This document shows positions 1-7,209 of a stretch of DNA of 14,148 bases, piece after piece (the stretch's first letter is position 1; the number at the start of each line of letters is the position of its first letter). The stretch is from assembly GCA_945871455.1 (NCBI GenBank), contig CAMBXJ010000050.1, positions 1-14,148 on the forward strand, written 5' to 3'. Under the pieces are notes generated by a model, which did no database searches, was not told the origin of the DNA, and worked only from the letters and a program-made list of their open reading frames with translations. The DNA comes from Asaia bogorensis. GTDB lineage: Bacteria > Pseudomonadota > Alphaproteobacteria > Acetobacterales > Acetobacteraceae. Both the position numbers and the translations under genes were made by a program.

Positions 1-236
1 CCCCCGGCATCTGGGCCATGGCCGGAGACACCGACGGGGTGGACGGCATGGATGAGATCGCCGGCGCGATCCTGACCCCCGACACACTCGCGCGTGCCCG
101 CGCCAAGGGCATCGACCCGCGCGCCGCCCTGAACGGACACGACAGCCACGGATTTTTCGGAGCTGTGGGCGACCTGATCGTCACCGGCCCTACCCTGACC
201 AATGTCAACGACATTCGCGCGATCCTGATCGCCTGA
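1..236 (+). CDS. Glycerate 2-kinase (MOFRL/TtuD family), C-terminal part only
   Basis: The open frame runs in from the left edge (first full codon at base 3) to a TGA at 234-236, giving about 77 C-terminal residues. The visible part matches the MOFRL (DUF4147) C-terminal domain of glycerate 2-kinases, formerly called hydroxypyruvate reductase TtuD: AGDTDGVDG near the edge, then a D-SHGFF segment, then GPTLTNVND just before the end. The family phosphorylates D-glycerate to 2-phosphoglycerate in the cytosol. The pyruvate kinase start lies only 11 bases after the stop, so the two are very probably co-transcribed. The pair resembles the ttuD-ttuE arrangement of tartrate-utilisation clusters, where TtuE is a pyruvate kinase. 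The N-terminal kinase domain lies outside the window, so intactness cannot be judged. The family call is firm; the exact physiological substrate is inferred. Confidence 0.9.
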   Translation, partial: PGIWAMAGDTDGVDGMDEIAGAILTPDTLARARAKGIDPRAALNGHDSHGFFGAVGDLIVTGPTLTNVNDIRAILIA

Positions 237-247
237 AAGAGCATCTC

Positions 248-1678
248 ATGGCCGTCCGTCCCAAGCTGCGCCGGCGTCGCCGCACCAAGATCATCGCAAC
301 GCTTGGACCGGCCAGTTCTTCCATGGAGGTGATGACGCGGCTGTTTCAGGCCGGGGCCGACGTGTTCCGCCTGAATTTCTCCCACGGGACGCATGAGGAC
401 CACGCACTGCGCTTCGCCATGATCCGCGAACTGGAGCAGCGTTTCGACCGCCCAATCGGGATTCTGGCGGATGTGCAGGGTCCCAAGCTGCGGGTCGGCC
501 GCTTCTCCGGCGGACGGGTGCATCTGCAAACCGGTCAACCCTTTCGGTTGGACCTGAACGCCACCCCGGGTGACGCGCAGCGGGTCAACCTGCCCCATCC
601 GGAGATCATCGAAGCCGCCTCCATCGGCTGCACCCTGCTGCTGGACGACGGCAAATTGCGCCTGCGTGTGACCCGAAAACGCCCCGATGGCCTGGAAACC
701 GAGGTCGTGGTCGGCGGACCGCTGTCCGACCGCAAAGGCGTCAACGTCCCCGACGTCGTGCTGCCGATCCCCGCCCTGACGGTCAAAGACCGCGAAGACC
801 TGGAATTCGCCGTCGGCCACGGTGCCAACTATATCGGCCTGTCCTTCGTACAGCGTCCGGAAGACGTGATCGAGGCCAAGGACCTGATCGCCGGCCGCGC
901 CTGGGTGATGGTGAAACTGGAAAAGCCCCAGGCATTGGACAATCTGGAGTCGATCCTGGCCCTGACCGATGCCGTGATGGTCGCACGCGGCGACCTCGGC
1001 GTGGAACTGCCGCCCGAGGAAGTCCCCCTCGCCCAAAAACGCATCGTCCGACTCGCCCGTCAGCTCGGCAAACCCGTCGTCGTCGCCACCCAGATGCTGG
1101 AAAGCATGATGGCCGCGCCCGCGCCAACACGCGCGGAAGCATCCGATGTCGCCACCGCGGTCTATGATGGGGCGGACGCGGTCATGCTGTCGGGAGAAAC
1201 CGCGGCTGGCCAATACCCCTACGAGTCCGTCAACATGATGGACCGCATCGTCGCCAGAGTGGAGCAGGATTCGGGCTGGCGGGCGATGATCGATTCATCC
1301 CGGGCCGAACCGGAGCGCACGACGCGGGGCGCCATCGCGGCCGCCGCGCAGCAGATATGCCACACGATAGGCGCCAAGGTCATCGTGGCCTTCACCGCAT
1401 CCGGCAGCACCGCCTTGGGTGTGGCGCGGGAGCGGCCCGACGCGCCGGTGATTGGCCTGACCCCCAATCTGGACACCGCCCGTCGCATGGCAGTGGTGTG
1501 GGGGGTGCATGCTCTTGTGACCCCCGACGTCCATTCGATGACGGAAGCCGTGACCCGGGCCAGCCGTGCCGCACTGGCCGAAGGGTTTGCGGCGGCGGGG
1601 GAGGAGATCGTGGTGACCGCCGGTGTGCCGTTCGGCCATGCCGGAACGACGAACGCGTTGCAGGTCGCGACGGTGTGA
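248..1678 (+). CDS. pyk: Pyruvate kinase
   Basis: A complete 476-residue pyruvate kinase, normal length for a bacterial enzyme, converting PEP and ADP to pyruvate and ATP in the cytosol. Seen motifs: RLNFSHG (41-47) at the nucleotide site, DVQGPKLR (75-82), the catalytic MVKLEKP (221-227, with K223 and metal ligand E225), VARGDLGVELP (245-255, metal ligand D249) and the VATQMLESM helix (279-287). The C-terminal domain (about 350-476) is present, with TASGSTA at 383-389. K80 stands where potassium-dependent enzymes have a glutamate (GPE). In this family a lysine there is associated with K+-independent activity, so K+ independence is inferred. The start ATG has an AAGAG-like site just upstream and lies 11 bases after the glycerate kinase stop. 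The stop codon directly touches the CCA end of the convergent tRNA-Val, leaving no room for a downstream terminator of its own. Confidence 0.97.
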   Translation: MAVRPKLRRRRRTKIIATLGPASSSMEVMTRLFQAGADVFRLNFSHGTHEDHALRFAMIRELEQRFDRPIGILADVQGPKLRVGRFSGGRVHLQTGQPFRLDLNATPGDAQRVNLPHPEIIEAASIGCTLLLDDGKLRLRVTRKRPDGLETEVVVGGPLSDRKGVNVPDVVLPIPALTVKDREDLEFAVGHGANYIGLSFVQRPEDVIEAKDLIAGRAWVMVKLEKPQALDNLESILALTDAVMVARGDLGVELPPEEVPLAQKRIVRLARQLGKPVVVATQMLESMMAAPAPTRAEASDVATAVYDGADAVMLSGETAAGQYPYESVNMMDRIVARVEQDSGWRAMIDSSRAEPERTTRGAIAAAAQQICHTIGAKVIVAFTASGSTALGVARERPDAPVIGLTPNLDTARRMAVVWGVHALVTPDVHSMTEAVTRASRAALAEGFAAAGEEIVVTAGVPFGHAGTTNALQVATV

Positions 1679-1753
1679 TGGTGGGCGGTGACGGTTTCGA
1701 ACCGCCGACCCTCTCGGTGTAAACGAGACGCTCTACCGCTGAGCTAACCGCCC
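1679..1753 (-). tRNA. tRNA-Val (anticodon UAC)
   Basis: Read on the minus strand this folds as a standard cloverleaf: acceptor GGGCGGT paired with ACCGCCC, D arm GCTC-AGCGGTA-GAGC, anticodon stem TCTCG/CGAGA around loop TTTACAC (anticodon TAC, valine), and T arm GGCGG-TTCGAAA-CCGTC. The discriminator is A (1682) and the CCA end is encoded at 1679-1681. It lies downstream of hupB in the same direction and ends exactly against the convergent pyruvate kinase stop codon. Confidence 0.96.
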
Positions 1754-1762
1754 ACTGTACGG

Positions 1763-1790
1763 CGTAACATAAGCACAACGTAACATAAGC
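1763..1790 (-). repeat. Tandem 12-bp direct repeat upstream of tRNA-Val
   Basis: CGTAACATAAGC occurs twice, at 1763-1774 and 1779-1790, separated by ACAA. On the minus strand each copy supplies a TTATGTT element that could act as a -10 box, so the repeat gives the tRNA-Val gene two -10-like boxes 16 bases apart. Only the copy nearer the tRNA is at the usual distance from the 5' end of the RNA. Confidence 0.75.
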
Positions 1791-1793
1791 CAA
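1766..1793 (-). promoter_or_regulatory. Candidate promoter of tRNA-Val
   Basis: On the minus strand there is a TTGGCT (-35-like, 1788-1793), a 16-base spacer and TATGTT (-10-like, 1766-1771). Transcription would start about 6 bases before the mature tRNA. The match is fair only; the tRNA could also be read from hupB. Confidence 0.4.
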
Positions 1794-1797
1794 CGCC

Positions 1798-1814
1798 GGG
1801 GGCTTGAAGCCCCC
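1798..1814 (-). terminator. GC hairpin after hupB, weak candidate terminator
   Basis: GGGGGCT (1798-1804) pairs with AGCCCCC (1808-1814) around a three-base loop, 25 bases downstream of the hupB stop. No run of T follows on the minus strand, so it may be a weak terminator, a processing or stability hairpin between hupB and tRNA-Val, or neither. Confidence 0.35.
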
Positions 1815-1838
1815 CCGACGAAGTTTCGCGCTGAAAGC

Positions 1839-2111
1839 CTAGCCAACCGCGTCCTTCAGGCCCTTGCCGGCCTTGAACCGGACGGTGGTGGATTCAGGAA
1901 TGTTCATCTCTTCGCCCGTACGCGGATTGCGGCCCGTGCTGGCTTTGCGCTTCGCGGCCGCAAACGTGCCAAAGCCGACCAAGCGCACTTCGTCCTGCTT
2001 TCGCAAAGCGTCGGTGATTGAGCTGAACACCGCTTCCACTACGTCGCTTGCCTTGGCACGCGAGAGGTCGGTCGCATCGGACACGGCCGCGATCAGTTCC
2101 ATCTTGTTCAC
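1839..2111 (-). CDS. hupB: DNA-binding protein HU (HU-beta type)
   Basis: A 90-residue HU/IHF-family nucleoid protein, the usual length for HU. The N-terminus MNKMELIAAV, the core VRLVGFGTF (42-50), the beta-arm GRNPRTGEEMNIP (60-72) with the DNA-intercalating proline at 63, and the end VRFKAGKGLKDAVG are all typical. HU homodimers bend and compact DNA without sequence specificity. I chose the GTG at 2109-2111: it gives the canonical MNK start and has a purine-rich ribosome site about 10 bases upstream. A longer frame from 2189 would add 26 residues with no family counterpart. It lies after lon, separated by a strong hairpin and a promoter-like region, the usual lon-hupB order of Proteobacteria. 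HU is favoured over IHF because of the MNK-ELI start and GRNPRTGE arm. Confidence 0.96.
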   Translation of the reverse strand: MNKMELIAAVSDATDLSRAKASDVVEAVFSSITDALRKQDEVRLVGFGTFAAAKRKASTGRNPRTGEEMNIPESTTVRFKAGKGLKDAVG

Positions 2112-2121
2112 AGTTACGCTT

Positions 2122-2127
2122 TCCTCT
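2122..2127 (-). promoter_or_regulatory. Ribosome binding site deciding the hupB GTG start
   Basis: AGAGGA on the minus strand, 10 bases before the GTG at 2111. It supports the short HU start over the in-frame ATG at 2189. Confidence 0.6.
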
Positions 2128-2185
2128 CGTTCAGACACACATGAAGTCCCACGCTCCGGCGATGAGCGGTGGCCGGGGGCGGCGG

Positions 2186-2215
2186 ACACTAGTGGGGGGG
2201 ATTCGCCCGCGTCAA
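2186..2215 (-). promoter_or_regulatory. Candidate hupB promoter
   Basis: On the minus strand TTGACG (2210-2215) matches the -35 consensus at five of six bases. An 18-base spacer leads to TAGTGT (2186-2191), a poor -10. It lies between the lon terminator hairpin and the hupB start, where an independent hupB promoter would be expected. Confidence 0.4.
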
Positions 2216-2226
2216 TGCGGGAAGCT

Positions 2227-2253
2227 AACCCGCCGGAGGTTTTCCGGCGGGTT
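2227..2253 (-). terminator. Strong hairpin downstream of lon, probable terminator
   Basis: AACCCGCCGGA (2227-2237) pairs perfectly with TCCGGCGGGTT (2243-2253) around a five-base loop. The stem has 11 base pairs and lies about 50 bases past the lon stop. The T tract on the minus side is short and broken (TTAGCTT), but stem strength and position make this the likely end of the lon transcript before hupB. Confidence 0.7.
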
Positions 2254-2305
2254 TCGCATCTCTGTTTTCAGCCAGCAACGCGACTCGCACCGCTCTCAGT
2301 CGCGG

Positions 2306-4762
2306 TCAGTGTGCGAGCGTGCTCGCAGCCGGTTGCGCGCCAGTCGCGGCGACCGGAGGATCCGCCGGTTCTTCCCACTCGATCGCGATGGGTTTGCGTG
2401 CCAGCGCCTGGCTGATCACATCGTCCACATGGGCGACGGGGATCAGCTTCAGGTTCTTCTTCACGTTGTCCGGGATTTCGGCCAGGTCTTTCTCGTTGTC
2501 CTTCGGGATGAACACCGTTGTGATCCCGGCCCGGAGCGCGGCCAGCAGCTTCTCCTTCAGGCCACCGATCGGCAATACCCGGCCACGCAGCGTGATCTCG
2601 CCGGTCATGGCGACATCCCGACGCACCGGGATACCGGTCAGCACCGACACGATGGAGGTTGCCATCGCGATACCGGCCGACGGCCCGTCCTTCGGGGTCG
2701 CGCCTTCCGGCACGTGCACATGCAGGTCCCGCTTTTCAAACAAGGTCGGCTTGATGCCGAAATTGATTGAGCGGCTGCGCACATAGCTCATGGCCGCCGA
2801 CACGCTTTCCTGCATCACGTCGCCCAGCTTGCCGGTCTGCTTGACGTTGCCCTTGCCCGGCAGCAGCACCGACTCGATGGTCAGGATTTCGCCTCCGACC
2901 TCGGTCCAGGCCAGACCGGTGACGACACCGACCATGTCCTCCTCTTCGGTCTCGCCGTAGCGGTATTTCTTCACGCCGGCGAACTTTTCCACGTTCTTCA
3001 GCGTGATCGCGACCTTGGCGGACTTTTTGGTTACGATCTCCAGCACCGCCTTGCGCGCCAGATTGGCGATCTCCCGCTCCAGGTTCCGCACGCCGGCTTC
3101 CCGCGTGTAGTACCGGATCAGGTCCCGCAGCGCCTCCTCCGAGATGCTCCACTCGTCCTTCTTCAGGCCGTGCGCCTCGGATTGCTTGGTGATCAGGTGG
3201 CGCTTGGCGATCTCGACCTTTTCATCCTCGGTGTAGCCGGGGATGCGGATGATCTCCATGCGGTCCATCAGCGGCTGCGGCATGCGCAGGCTGTTGGCTG
3301 TGGTGACGAACATCACGTCTGACAGATCGTAATCAACCTCCAGGTAGTGATCGGCGAAGGTGGAATTCTGCTCCGGATCCAACACCTCCAGCAGGGCCGA
3401 GGACGGATCGCCGCGCCAATCCTGGCCCAGCTTGTCCACCTCATCCAACAGGAACAACGGGTTGGAGGTCTTGGCCTTCTTCATGCCCTGGATGACCTTG
3501 CCGGGCATCGACCCGATATAAGTCCGCCGGTGACCGCGTACCTCGGCTTCATCCCGCACGCCGCCCAAGGACATGCGCACAAAGTTGCGACCAGTGGCCT
3601 TGGCGATCGACTTGCCCAGGGACGTCTTGCCGACACCAGGCGGGCCGACGAGGCACAGGATCGGGCCGCGTACCTTCGGACTGCGCGCCTGCACAGCCAG
3701 ATACTCGATGATCCGCTCCTTCACCTTCTCCAGCCCGTAATGGTCGTCTTCCAGCACCTTGCCGGCGGCGATCACGTCGTTGCTGATCTTGCTGCGCTTC
3801 TTCCAGGGGATGGACAGCATCCAGTCGAGGTAGTTGCGCACCACGGTCGCTTCCGCGCTCATCGGGCTCATGGTCTTGAGCTTCTTCAGCTCAGCCAGGG
3901 CCTTCTCACGGGCTTCCTTGGTGAACTTCGTCTTCTTGATGCGGGCTTCCAGCTCGGCGTTCTCGTCTTTGCCGTCCTCACCCTCGCCCAGCTCCTTCTG
4001 GATCGCCTTGAGCTGCTCGTTCAGATAGTACTCGCGCTGGGTCTTCTCCATCTGCCGCTTCACGCGGTTGCGGATCTTCTTTTCGACCTGCAGGACGCCG
4101 ATTTCGGATTCCATATGGCCGAAAACACGCTCCAGCCGCTCGCCGATCTTGGCGATTTCCAGCAGTTCCTGCTTTTCCGGAATCTTCAGGTTCAGGTGGC
4201 TGGCGACGGTATCGGCCAGCTTCGACGGCTCCTCGATCTGGTTCAGCGAAACCAGGACCTCGGGCGCGATCTTCTTGTTCAGCTTAATGTACTGCTCGAA
4301 CTGGGAGACGACCGTACGGCCGAGCGCTTCCAGGTCCTTCTTGTCGCCGCCAGTGTCGGGCATCGGCTCGACCATGGCTTCGAAATAGGATTCGGTTTCC
4401 TTGAAGCCGGTGATCTTCGCGCGCTTGCCGCCCTCGACGAGCACCTTGACGGTGCCATCCGGCAGTTTCAGCAGTTGCAGGATCGTGGAGACCGTGCCGA
4501 CACGGTAGATGTCCTCGACCGAGGGATCATCCTGGGACGCGTTCTTTTGCGCCACCAGAAGGATCTGCTTGTCCTCCTTCATGACCGCTTCCAGCGCGCG
4601 GACGGATTTCTCCCGTCCGACGAAGAGCGGCACGATCATATGCGGGAACACCACGATATCGCGCAGGGGGAGCACGGCGAGCATATCGCCACCGCCCAGC
4701 GCGGTCTCGGGTTTACGGGATTCGGGGGACCCTTCAGGCCCCGGCCGATCGGATTGCGTCAT
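2306..4762 (-). CDS. lon: ATP-dependent protease Lon (endopeptidase La)
   Basis: A complete 818-residue LonA. In order: N-terminal substrate-binding LAN domain (about 27-225, [21 protein letters not shown]), coiled-coil region (about 225-300), AAA+ module with Walker A GPPGVGKT (373-380), Walker B LLDEVD (438-443) and sensor-1 TTAN (487-490), then the Lon-S protease domain with KDGPSAG (catalytic S695) and GGLKEKLL (catalytic K738). The Ser-Lys spacing of 43 residues equals that of E. coli (S679/K722). It degrades misfolded and short-lived regulatory proteins in the cytosol using ATP. The ATG is preceded at five bases by an excellent GAAGGAGGT site (4768-4776). About 26 residues precede the usual LPLRD start and a low-complexity Ala/Pro tail ends the protein; both ends vary in the family. 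It follows clpX on the same strand after a 182-base gap that holds a heat-shock-like promoter. Confidence 0.98.
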   Translation of the reverse strand: MTQSDRPGPEGSPESRKPETALGGGDMLAVLPLRDIVVFPHMIVPLFVGREKSVRALEAVMKEDKQILLVAQKNASQDDPSVEDIYRVGTVSTILQLLKLPDGTVKVLVEGGKRAKITGFKETESYFEAMVEPMPDTGGDKKDLEALGRTVVSQFEQYIKLNKKIAPEVLVSLNQIEEPSKLADTVASHLNLKIPEKQELLEIAKIGERLERVFGHMESEIGVLQVEKKIRNRVKRQMEKTQREYYLNEQLKAIQKELGEGEDGKDENAELEARIKKTKFTKEAREKALAELKKLKTMSPMSAEATVVRNYLDWMLSIPWKKRSKISNDVIAAGKVLEDDHYGLEKVKERIIEYLAVQARSPKVRGPILCLVGPPGVGKTSLGKSIAKATGRNFVRMSLGGVRDEAEVRGHRRTYIGSMPGKVIQGMKKAKTSNPLFLLDEVDKLGQDWRGDPSSALLEVLDPEQNSTFADHYLEVDYDLSDVMFVTTANSLRMPQPLMDRMEIIRIPGYTEDEKVEIAKRHLITKQSEAHGLKKDEWSISEEALRDLIRYYTREAGVRNLEREIANLARKAVLEIVTKKSAKVAITLKNVEKFAGVKKYRYGETEEEDMVGVVTGLAWTEVGGEILTIESVLLPGKGNVKQTGKLGDVMQESVSAAMSYVRSRSINFGIKPTLFEKRDLHVHVPEGATPKDGPSAGIAMATSIVSVLTGIPVRRDVAMTGEITLRGRVLPIGGLKEKLLAALRAGITTVFIPKDNEKDLAEIPDNVKKNLKLIPVAHVDDVISQALARKPIAIEWEEPADPPVAATGAQPAASTLAH

Positions 4763-4856
4763 AATTGACCTCCTTCAGGACAGTCGGCACCACATCCGCC
4801 CAAATTGCGGCACGGGTGGCGCTTTCACGGCTACGTCATACGTTTCAGGCTCGGTT

Positions 4857-4887
4857 GGATATCGGGGTCAAAATGCTTCAGCACAAG
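4857..4887 (-). promoter_or_regulatory. Candidate heat-shock (RpoH-type) promoter of lon
   Basis: On the minus strand CTTGTG (4882-4887) is followed 14 bases later by CCCCGATATC (4858-4867). This resembles the enterobacterial sigma-32 pattern CTTGAA-N13/15-CCCCATNT. Counted the alphaproteobacterial way it is CTTG-N18-CCGATAT against CTTG-N17/18-CYTATNT. The same bases could also serve a weak sigma-70 promoter (TTGTGC-N17-GATATC). The leader to the lon start would be about 90 bases. It is the only good promoter match I see in the clpX-lon gap. Confidence 0.55.
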
Positions 4888-4944
4888 ACCTTGACATCCA
4901 GGGGAGCCACGGCAGGGCGTCGTCCGTGACAGCGCCTTCCGTGA

Positions 4945-6198
4945 TCAGGCACTGCTCTCTGCACGTTCCTTGCCGTGAATATACAGCGGGGCGGCTCGCG
5001 ACTCCGCCACCTCTCGATTGATCACAACCTCCTCCACACCATCCAGGCCGGGCAGCTCGAACATCGTGCTCAGCAGGATCTGTTCCATGATGGATCGCAG
5101 GCCGCGGGCGCCGGTCTTGCGGGCGATCGCACGCGTCGCCACCGATTTCAGCGCGTCGTCGGTGAAGGAGAGCTTCACGCCCTCCATCTCGAACAGGCGG
5201 CCATACTGCTTGACCAGCGCGTTTTTCGGCTTGGTCAGGATTTCCATCAACGCGCCTTCGTCGAGGTCCTCCAACGTCGCCACCACCGGCAAACGGCCGA
5301 TGAATTCCGGGATCAGGCCGAATTTCAACAGGTCTTCCGGCTCAACCTCCCGCAGGATGGCGCCCATGCGGCGTTCGTCCTGGGACCGCACCTCGGCGCC
5401 ATAGCCGATGCCGGACCCTTTACCGCGGGCGCCGATGATGCGTTCAAGACCGGAGAATGCGCCGCCGCAGATGAACAGGATGTTCGTCGTATCGACCTGC
5501 AGGAATTCCTGCTGCGGATGCTTGCGCCCGCCTTGCGGCGGCACCGATGCAACCGTGCCTTCCATGATTTTCAGCAACGCCTGCTGCACGCCTTCGCCGG
5601 ACACGTCCCGGGTGATCGACGGATTGTCCGATTTGCGGGAAATCTTATCGACCTCGTCAATATAGACGATGCCGCGCTGTGCTCGTTCCACGTTGTAGTC
5701 GGCCGATTGCAGCAGCTTGAGGATGATGTTCTCCACATCCTCCCCCACGTAACCGGCTTCGGTCAGGGTCGTGGCGTCGGCCATCGTGAAGGGAACGTCC
5801 AAAATCCGCGCCAGCGTCTGCGCCAACAGGGTCTTGCCCGAACCTGTCGGGCCGACCAGCAGAATGTTGGATTTCGCGATCTCGACGTCGTTGTTCTTCT
5901 GGCCGTGGGCCAAGCGCTTGTAGTGGTTATGCACCGCGACCGACAGGACCTTCTTGGCATGCTCCTGCCCGATCACGTAATCGTCCAGAACCTTGCAGAT
6001 CTCGCGCGGGGTCGGCACGCCGTCCCGCGCCTTCACCAGATGCGTCTTATGCTCCTCACGGATGATATCCATGCAGAGTTCGACGCATTCGTCGCAGATG
6101 AAGACCGTCGGACCGGCGATGAGTTTGCGGACCTCGTGCTGCGACTTGCCGCAGAACGAGCAATAGAGGGTGTTCTTTGAATCGCCGGACTTGCTCAT
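4945..6198 (-). CDS. clpX: ATP-dependent unfoldase ClpX
   Basis: A 417-residue ClpX, the specificity and unfolding subunit of the ClpXP protease. Seen: N-terminal zinc-binding domain with CSFC (C13, C16) and CDEC (C35, C38), Walker A GPTGSGKT (116-123), pore loop GYVGED (149-154), Walker B IVYIDEVD (177-184), and the arginine-containing [13 protein letters not shown] (294-306). The ClpP-docking loop, usually [LIV]GF, reads IGY here (264-266), a conservative but noteworthy change. I chose the ATG at 6196-6198, which has a GGAGGA site six bases upstream. An in-frame ATG at 6219 would add seven residues (MQGGGVR) and place that site inside the coding region, so it is unlikely. It lies 221 bases downstream of clpP and upstream of lon, the conserved clpP-clpX-lon order. 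Confidence 0.98.
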   Translation of the reverse strand: MSKSGDSKNTLYCSFCGKSQHEVRKLIAGPTVFICDECVELCMDIIREEHKTHLVKARDGVPTPREICKVLDDYVIGQEHAKKVLSVAVHNHYKRLAHGQKNNDVEIAKSNILLVGPTGSGKTLLAQTLARILDVPFTMADATTLTEAGYVGEDVENIILKLLQSADYNVERAQRGIVYIDEVDKISRKSDNPSITRDVSGEGVQQALLKIMEGTVASVPPQGGRKHPQQEFLQVDTTNILFICGGAFSGLERIIGARGKGSGIGYGAEVRSQDERRMGAILREVEPEDLLKFGLIPEFIGRLPVVATLEDLDEGALMEILTKPKNALVKQYGRLFEMEGVKLSFTDDALKSVATRAIARKTGARGLRSIMEQILLSTMFELPGLDGVEEVVINREVAESRAAPLYIHGKERAESSA

Positions 6199-6204
6199 GC
6201 GCAC

Positions 6205-6224
6205 TCCTCCCCCTTGCACGGGGG
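6205..6224 (-). promoter_or_regulatory. clpX ribosome binding site overlapped by a GC hairpin
   Basis: On the minus strand the SD GGAGGA occupies 6205-6210. CCCCC at 6220-6224 can pair with GGGGG at 6209-6213 around a six-base loop, so the 3' arm takes up the first two bases of the SD. The SD decides the 6198 start. A role of the hairpin in controlling initiation is inference. Confidence 0.45.
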
Positions 6225-6235
6225 CACAATGAGGG

Positions 6236-6265
6236 ATGTTAGCCCTCCTCGGACGACGACGACAA
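6236..6265 (-). promoter_or_regulatory. Weak candidate promoter of clpX
   Basis: On the minus strand TTGTCG (6260-6265) and TAACAT (6236-6241) are 18 bases apart, about 40 bases before the clpX start. The match is modest; clpX may also be read from the clpP promoter. Confidence 0.3.
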
Positions 6266-6289
6266 GAACATCGCGACCGAACTGGTCAA

Positions 6290-6354
6290 AAAATGCGACG
6301 CTGGCAGGCATTCATGCGGCGCCGCCCAGCCAAACTATTGAATTATCGCATTTT
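6290..6354. repeat. 9-bp inverted repeat in the clpP-clpX gap
   Basis: AAAATGCGA (6290-6298) and TCGCATTTT (6346-6354) are perfect inverted copies 47 bases apart in an AT-rich stretch. Between them lies a GC palindrome GCGGCGCCGC (6316-6325). Apart from these and the weak clpX promoter I see nothing else in the 221-base gap, including no clear terminator after clpP. Confidence 0.5.
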
Positions 6355-6419
6355 CGCTTGATCAGGCGAGGAAGACATTCGCAACCACTGGTTATCCCTC
6401 GTCCTCGCCCGACTCGCCC

Positions 6420-7064
6420 CTACCCCTTGGATGAATCGTCGCCGGCCACCGGACGGCGCTCCACGACCTCATCCACCAGGCCGAAATCGCGGCTTTCCTC
6501 GGCGGACATGTAGCTGTCCCGCTCCAACTTGCGTTCGATCGCCTCGATCGGCTGGCCGGTGTGACGGACATAGATCTCGTTCAACCGCTTGCGCAGGGTC
6601 AGGATTTCCCGTGCCTGAATCTCGATATCGGTCGCCTGGCCCTGGGCGCCACCAGACGGCTGATGCACCATGATCCGGGAATTGGGCAGGGCATAGCGCT
6701 TGCCCTTCGCGCCGGCGGTCAGCAGCAGGCTGCCCATCGATGCCGCCTGACCGATGCACACCGTGCTGACCGGGCTGCGGATATATTGCATCGTGTCGTA
6801 GATCGCGAGACCGGCCGACACCACGCCACCCGGGCTGTTGATGTAGAACGAGATATCCTTGCTGGGGTTCTCGGACTCCAGGAACAGCAACTGGGCGCAG
6901 ATCAGGGCGCTGACCTGATCGTAGACGGGGCCCGTCAGGAAGATGATCCGCTCCTTGAGCAGGCGGGAATAAATGTCGAAGGCGCGCTCCCCGCGGGCGG
7001 TCTGCTCGACCACCATCGGCACCAGCGCATTGCCATAGACTTCGACCGGATCGCGGTCCCTCAT
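6420..7064 (-). CDS. clpP: ATP-dependent Clp protease proteolytic subunit ClpP
   Basis: A complete 214-residue ClpP serine peptidase, which forms the double-heptamer chamber that ClpX feeds. The triad is intact: S109 in IGQAASMGS (104-112), H134 in MVHQPSGG (132-139) and D183 in ERDSYMS (181-187). The spacings of 25 and 49 residues equal those of E. coli ClpP. The oligomer-core segments YINSPGG (74-80) and the handle region [16 protein letters not shown] (150-165) are also present. The N-terminus, with [20 protein letters not shown] (12-31), is the alphaproteobacterial form and probably carries a short processed propeptide. The ATG has AAGGTGA (7071-7077) six bases upstream. It follows tig on the same strand after a 214-base gap that includes a heat-shock-like promoter, so it is likely transcribed independently of tig and perhaps together with clpX. 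Confidence 0.98.
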   Translation of the reverse strand: MRDRDPVEVYGNALVPMVVEQTARGERAFDIYSRLLKERIIFLTGPVYDQVSALICAQLLFLESENPSKDISFYINSPGGVVSAGLAIYDTMQYIRSPVSTVCIGQAASMGSLLLTAGAKGKRYALPNSRIMVHQPSGGAQGQATDIEIQAREILTLRKRLNEIYVRHTGQPIEAIERKLERDSYMSAEESRDFGLVDEVVERRPVAGDDSSKG

Positions 7065-7089
7065 GTTCGGTCACCTTCGGATGCCACCT

Positions 7090-7111
7090 CGCCCGGAAAA
7101 AGGCCCGGGCG
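7090..7111 (-). promoter_or_regulatory. Hairpin in the clpP leader
   Basis: CGCCCGG (7090-7096) pairs perfectly with CCGGGCG (7105-7111) around an eight-base loop that is T-rich on the minus (RNA) strand. It lies 12 bases upstream of the clpP ribosome site and inside the leader predicted from the candidate promoter. It could affect mRNA stability or ribosome access; no function is shown. Confidence 0.5.
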
Positions 7112-7135
7112 ATGGGTGGGGAGATCAATGACGCT

Positions 7136-7166
7136 CATAGATATGTGCGGCGCCCGCGAAGTCCAG
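7136..7166 (-). promoter_or_regulatory. Candidate heat-shock (RpoH-type) promoter of clpP
   Basis: On the minus strand CTGG (7163-7166), a 17-base spacer and CATATCTATG (7136-7145) fit the alphaproteobacterial RpoH pattern CTTG-N17/18-CYTATNTNNG, with one mismatch in each half. The predicted start near 7130 gives a leader of about 65 bases. clpP is a classic RpoH target in this class, which supports the reading but does not prove it. Confidence 0.5.
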
Positions 7167-7209
7167 CCTTATCCGCGTTTCGGGTCGGCTGTCACCGTCA
7201 CGGCCACGG

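Noticed and set aside
1679..1753. tRNA-Val as an integration site for a mobile element
   Set aside because: No integrase, no second copy of the tRNA 3' end and no foreign composition are visible on either side.
3347..4768. 473-codon open frame opposite lon on the plus strand
   Set aside because: It is fully antisense to lon, and its translation is a Leu/Gln/His/Asp-rich shadow with no recognisable domain. Long antisense frames are common in GC-rich DNA.
4975..6180. 401-codon open frame opposite clpX on the plus strand
   Set aside because: It mirrors clpX codon for codon, has no family resemblance and no credible ribosome site.
6316..6325. GCGGCGCCGC palindrome as an operator
   Set aside because: Such GC palindromes are expected often in DNA of this composition, and it is not placed at a promoter element.
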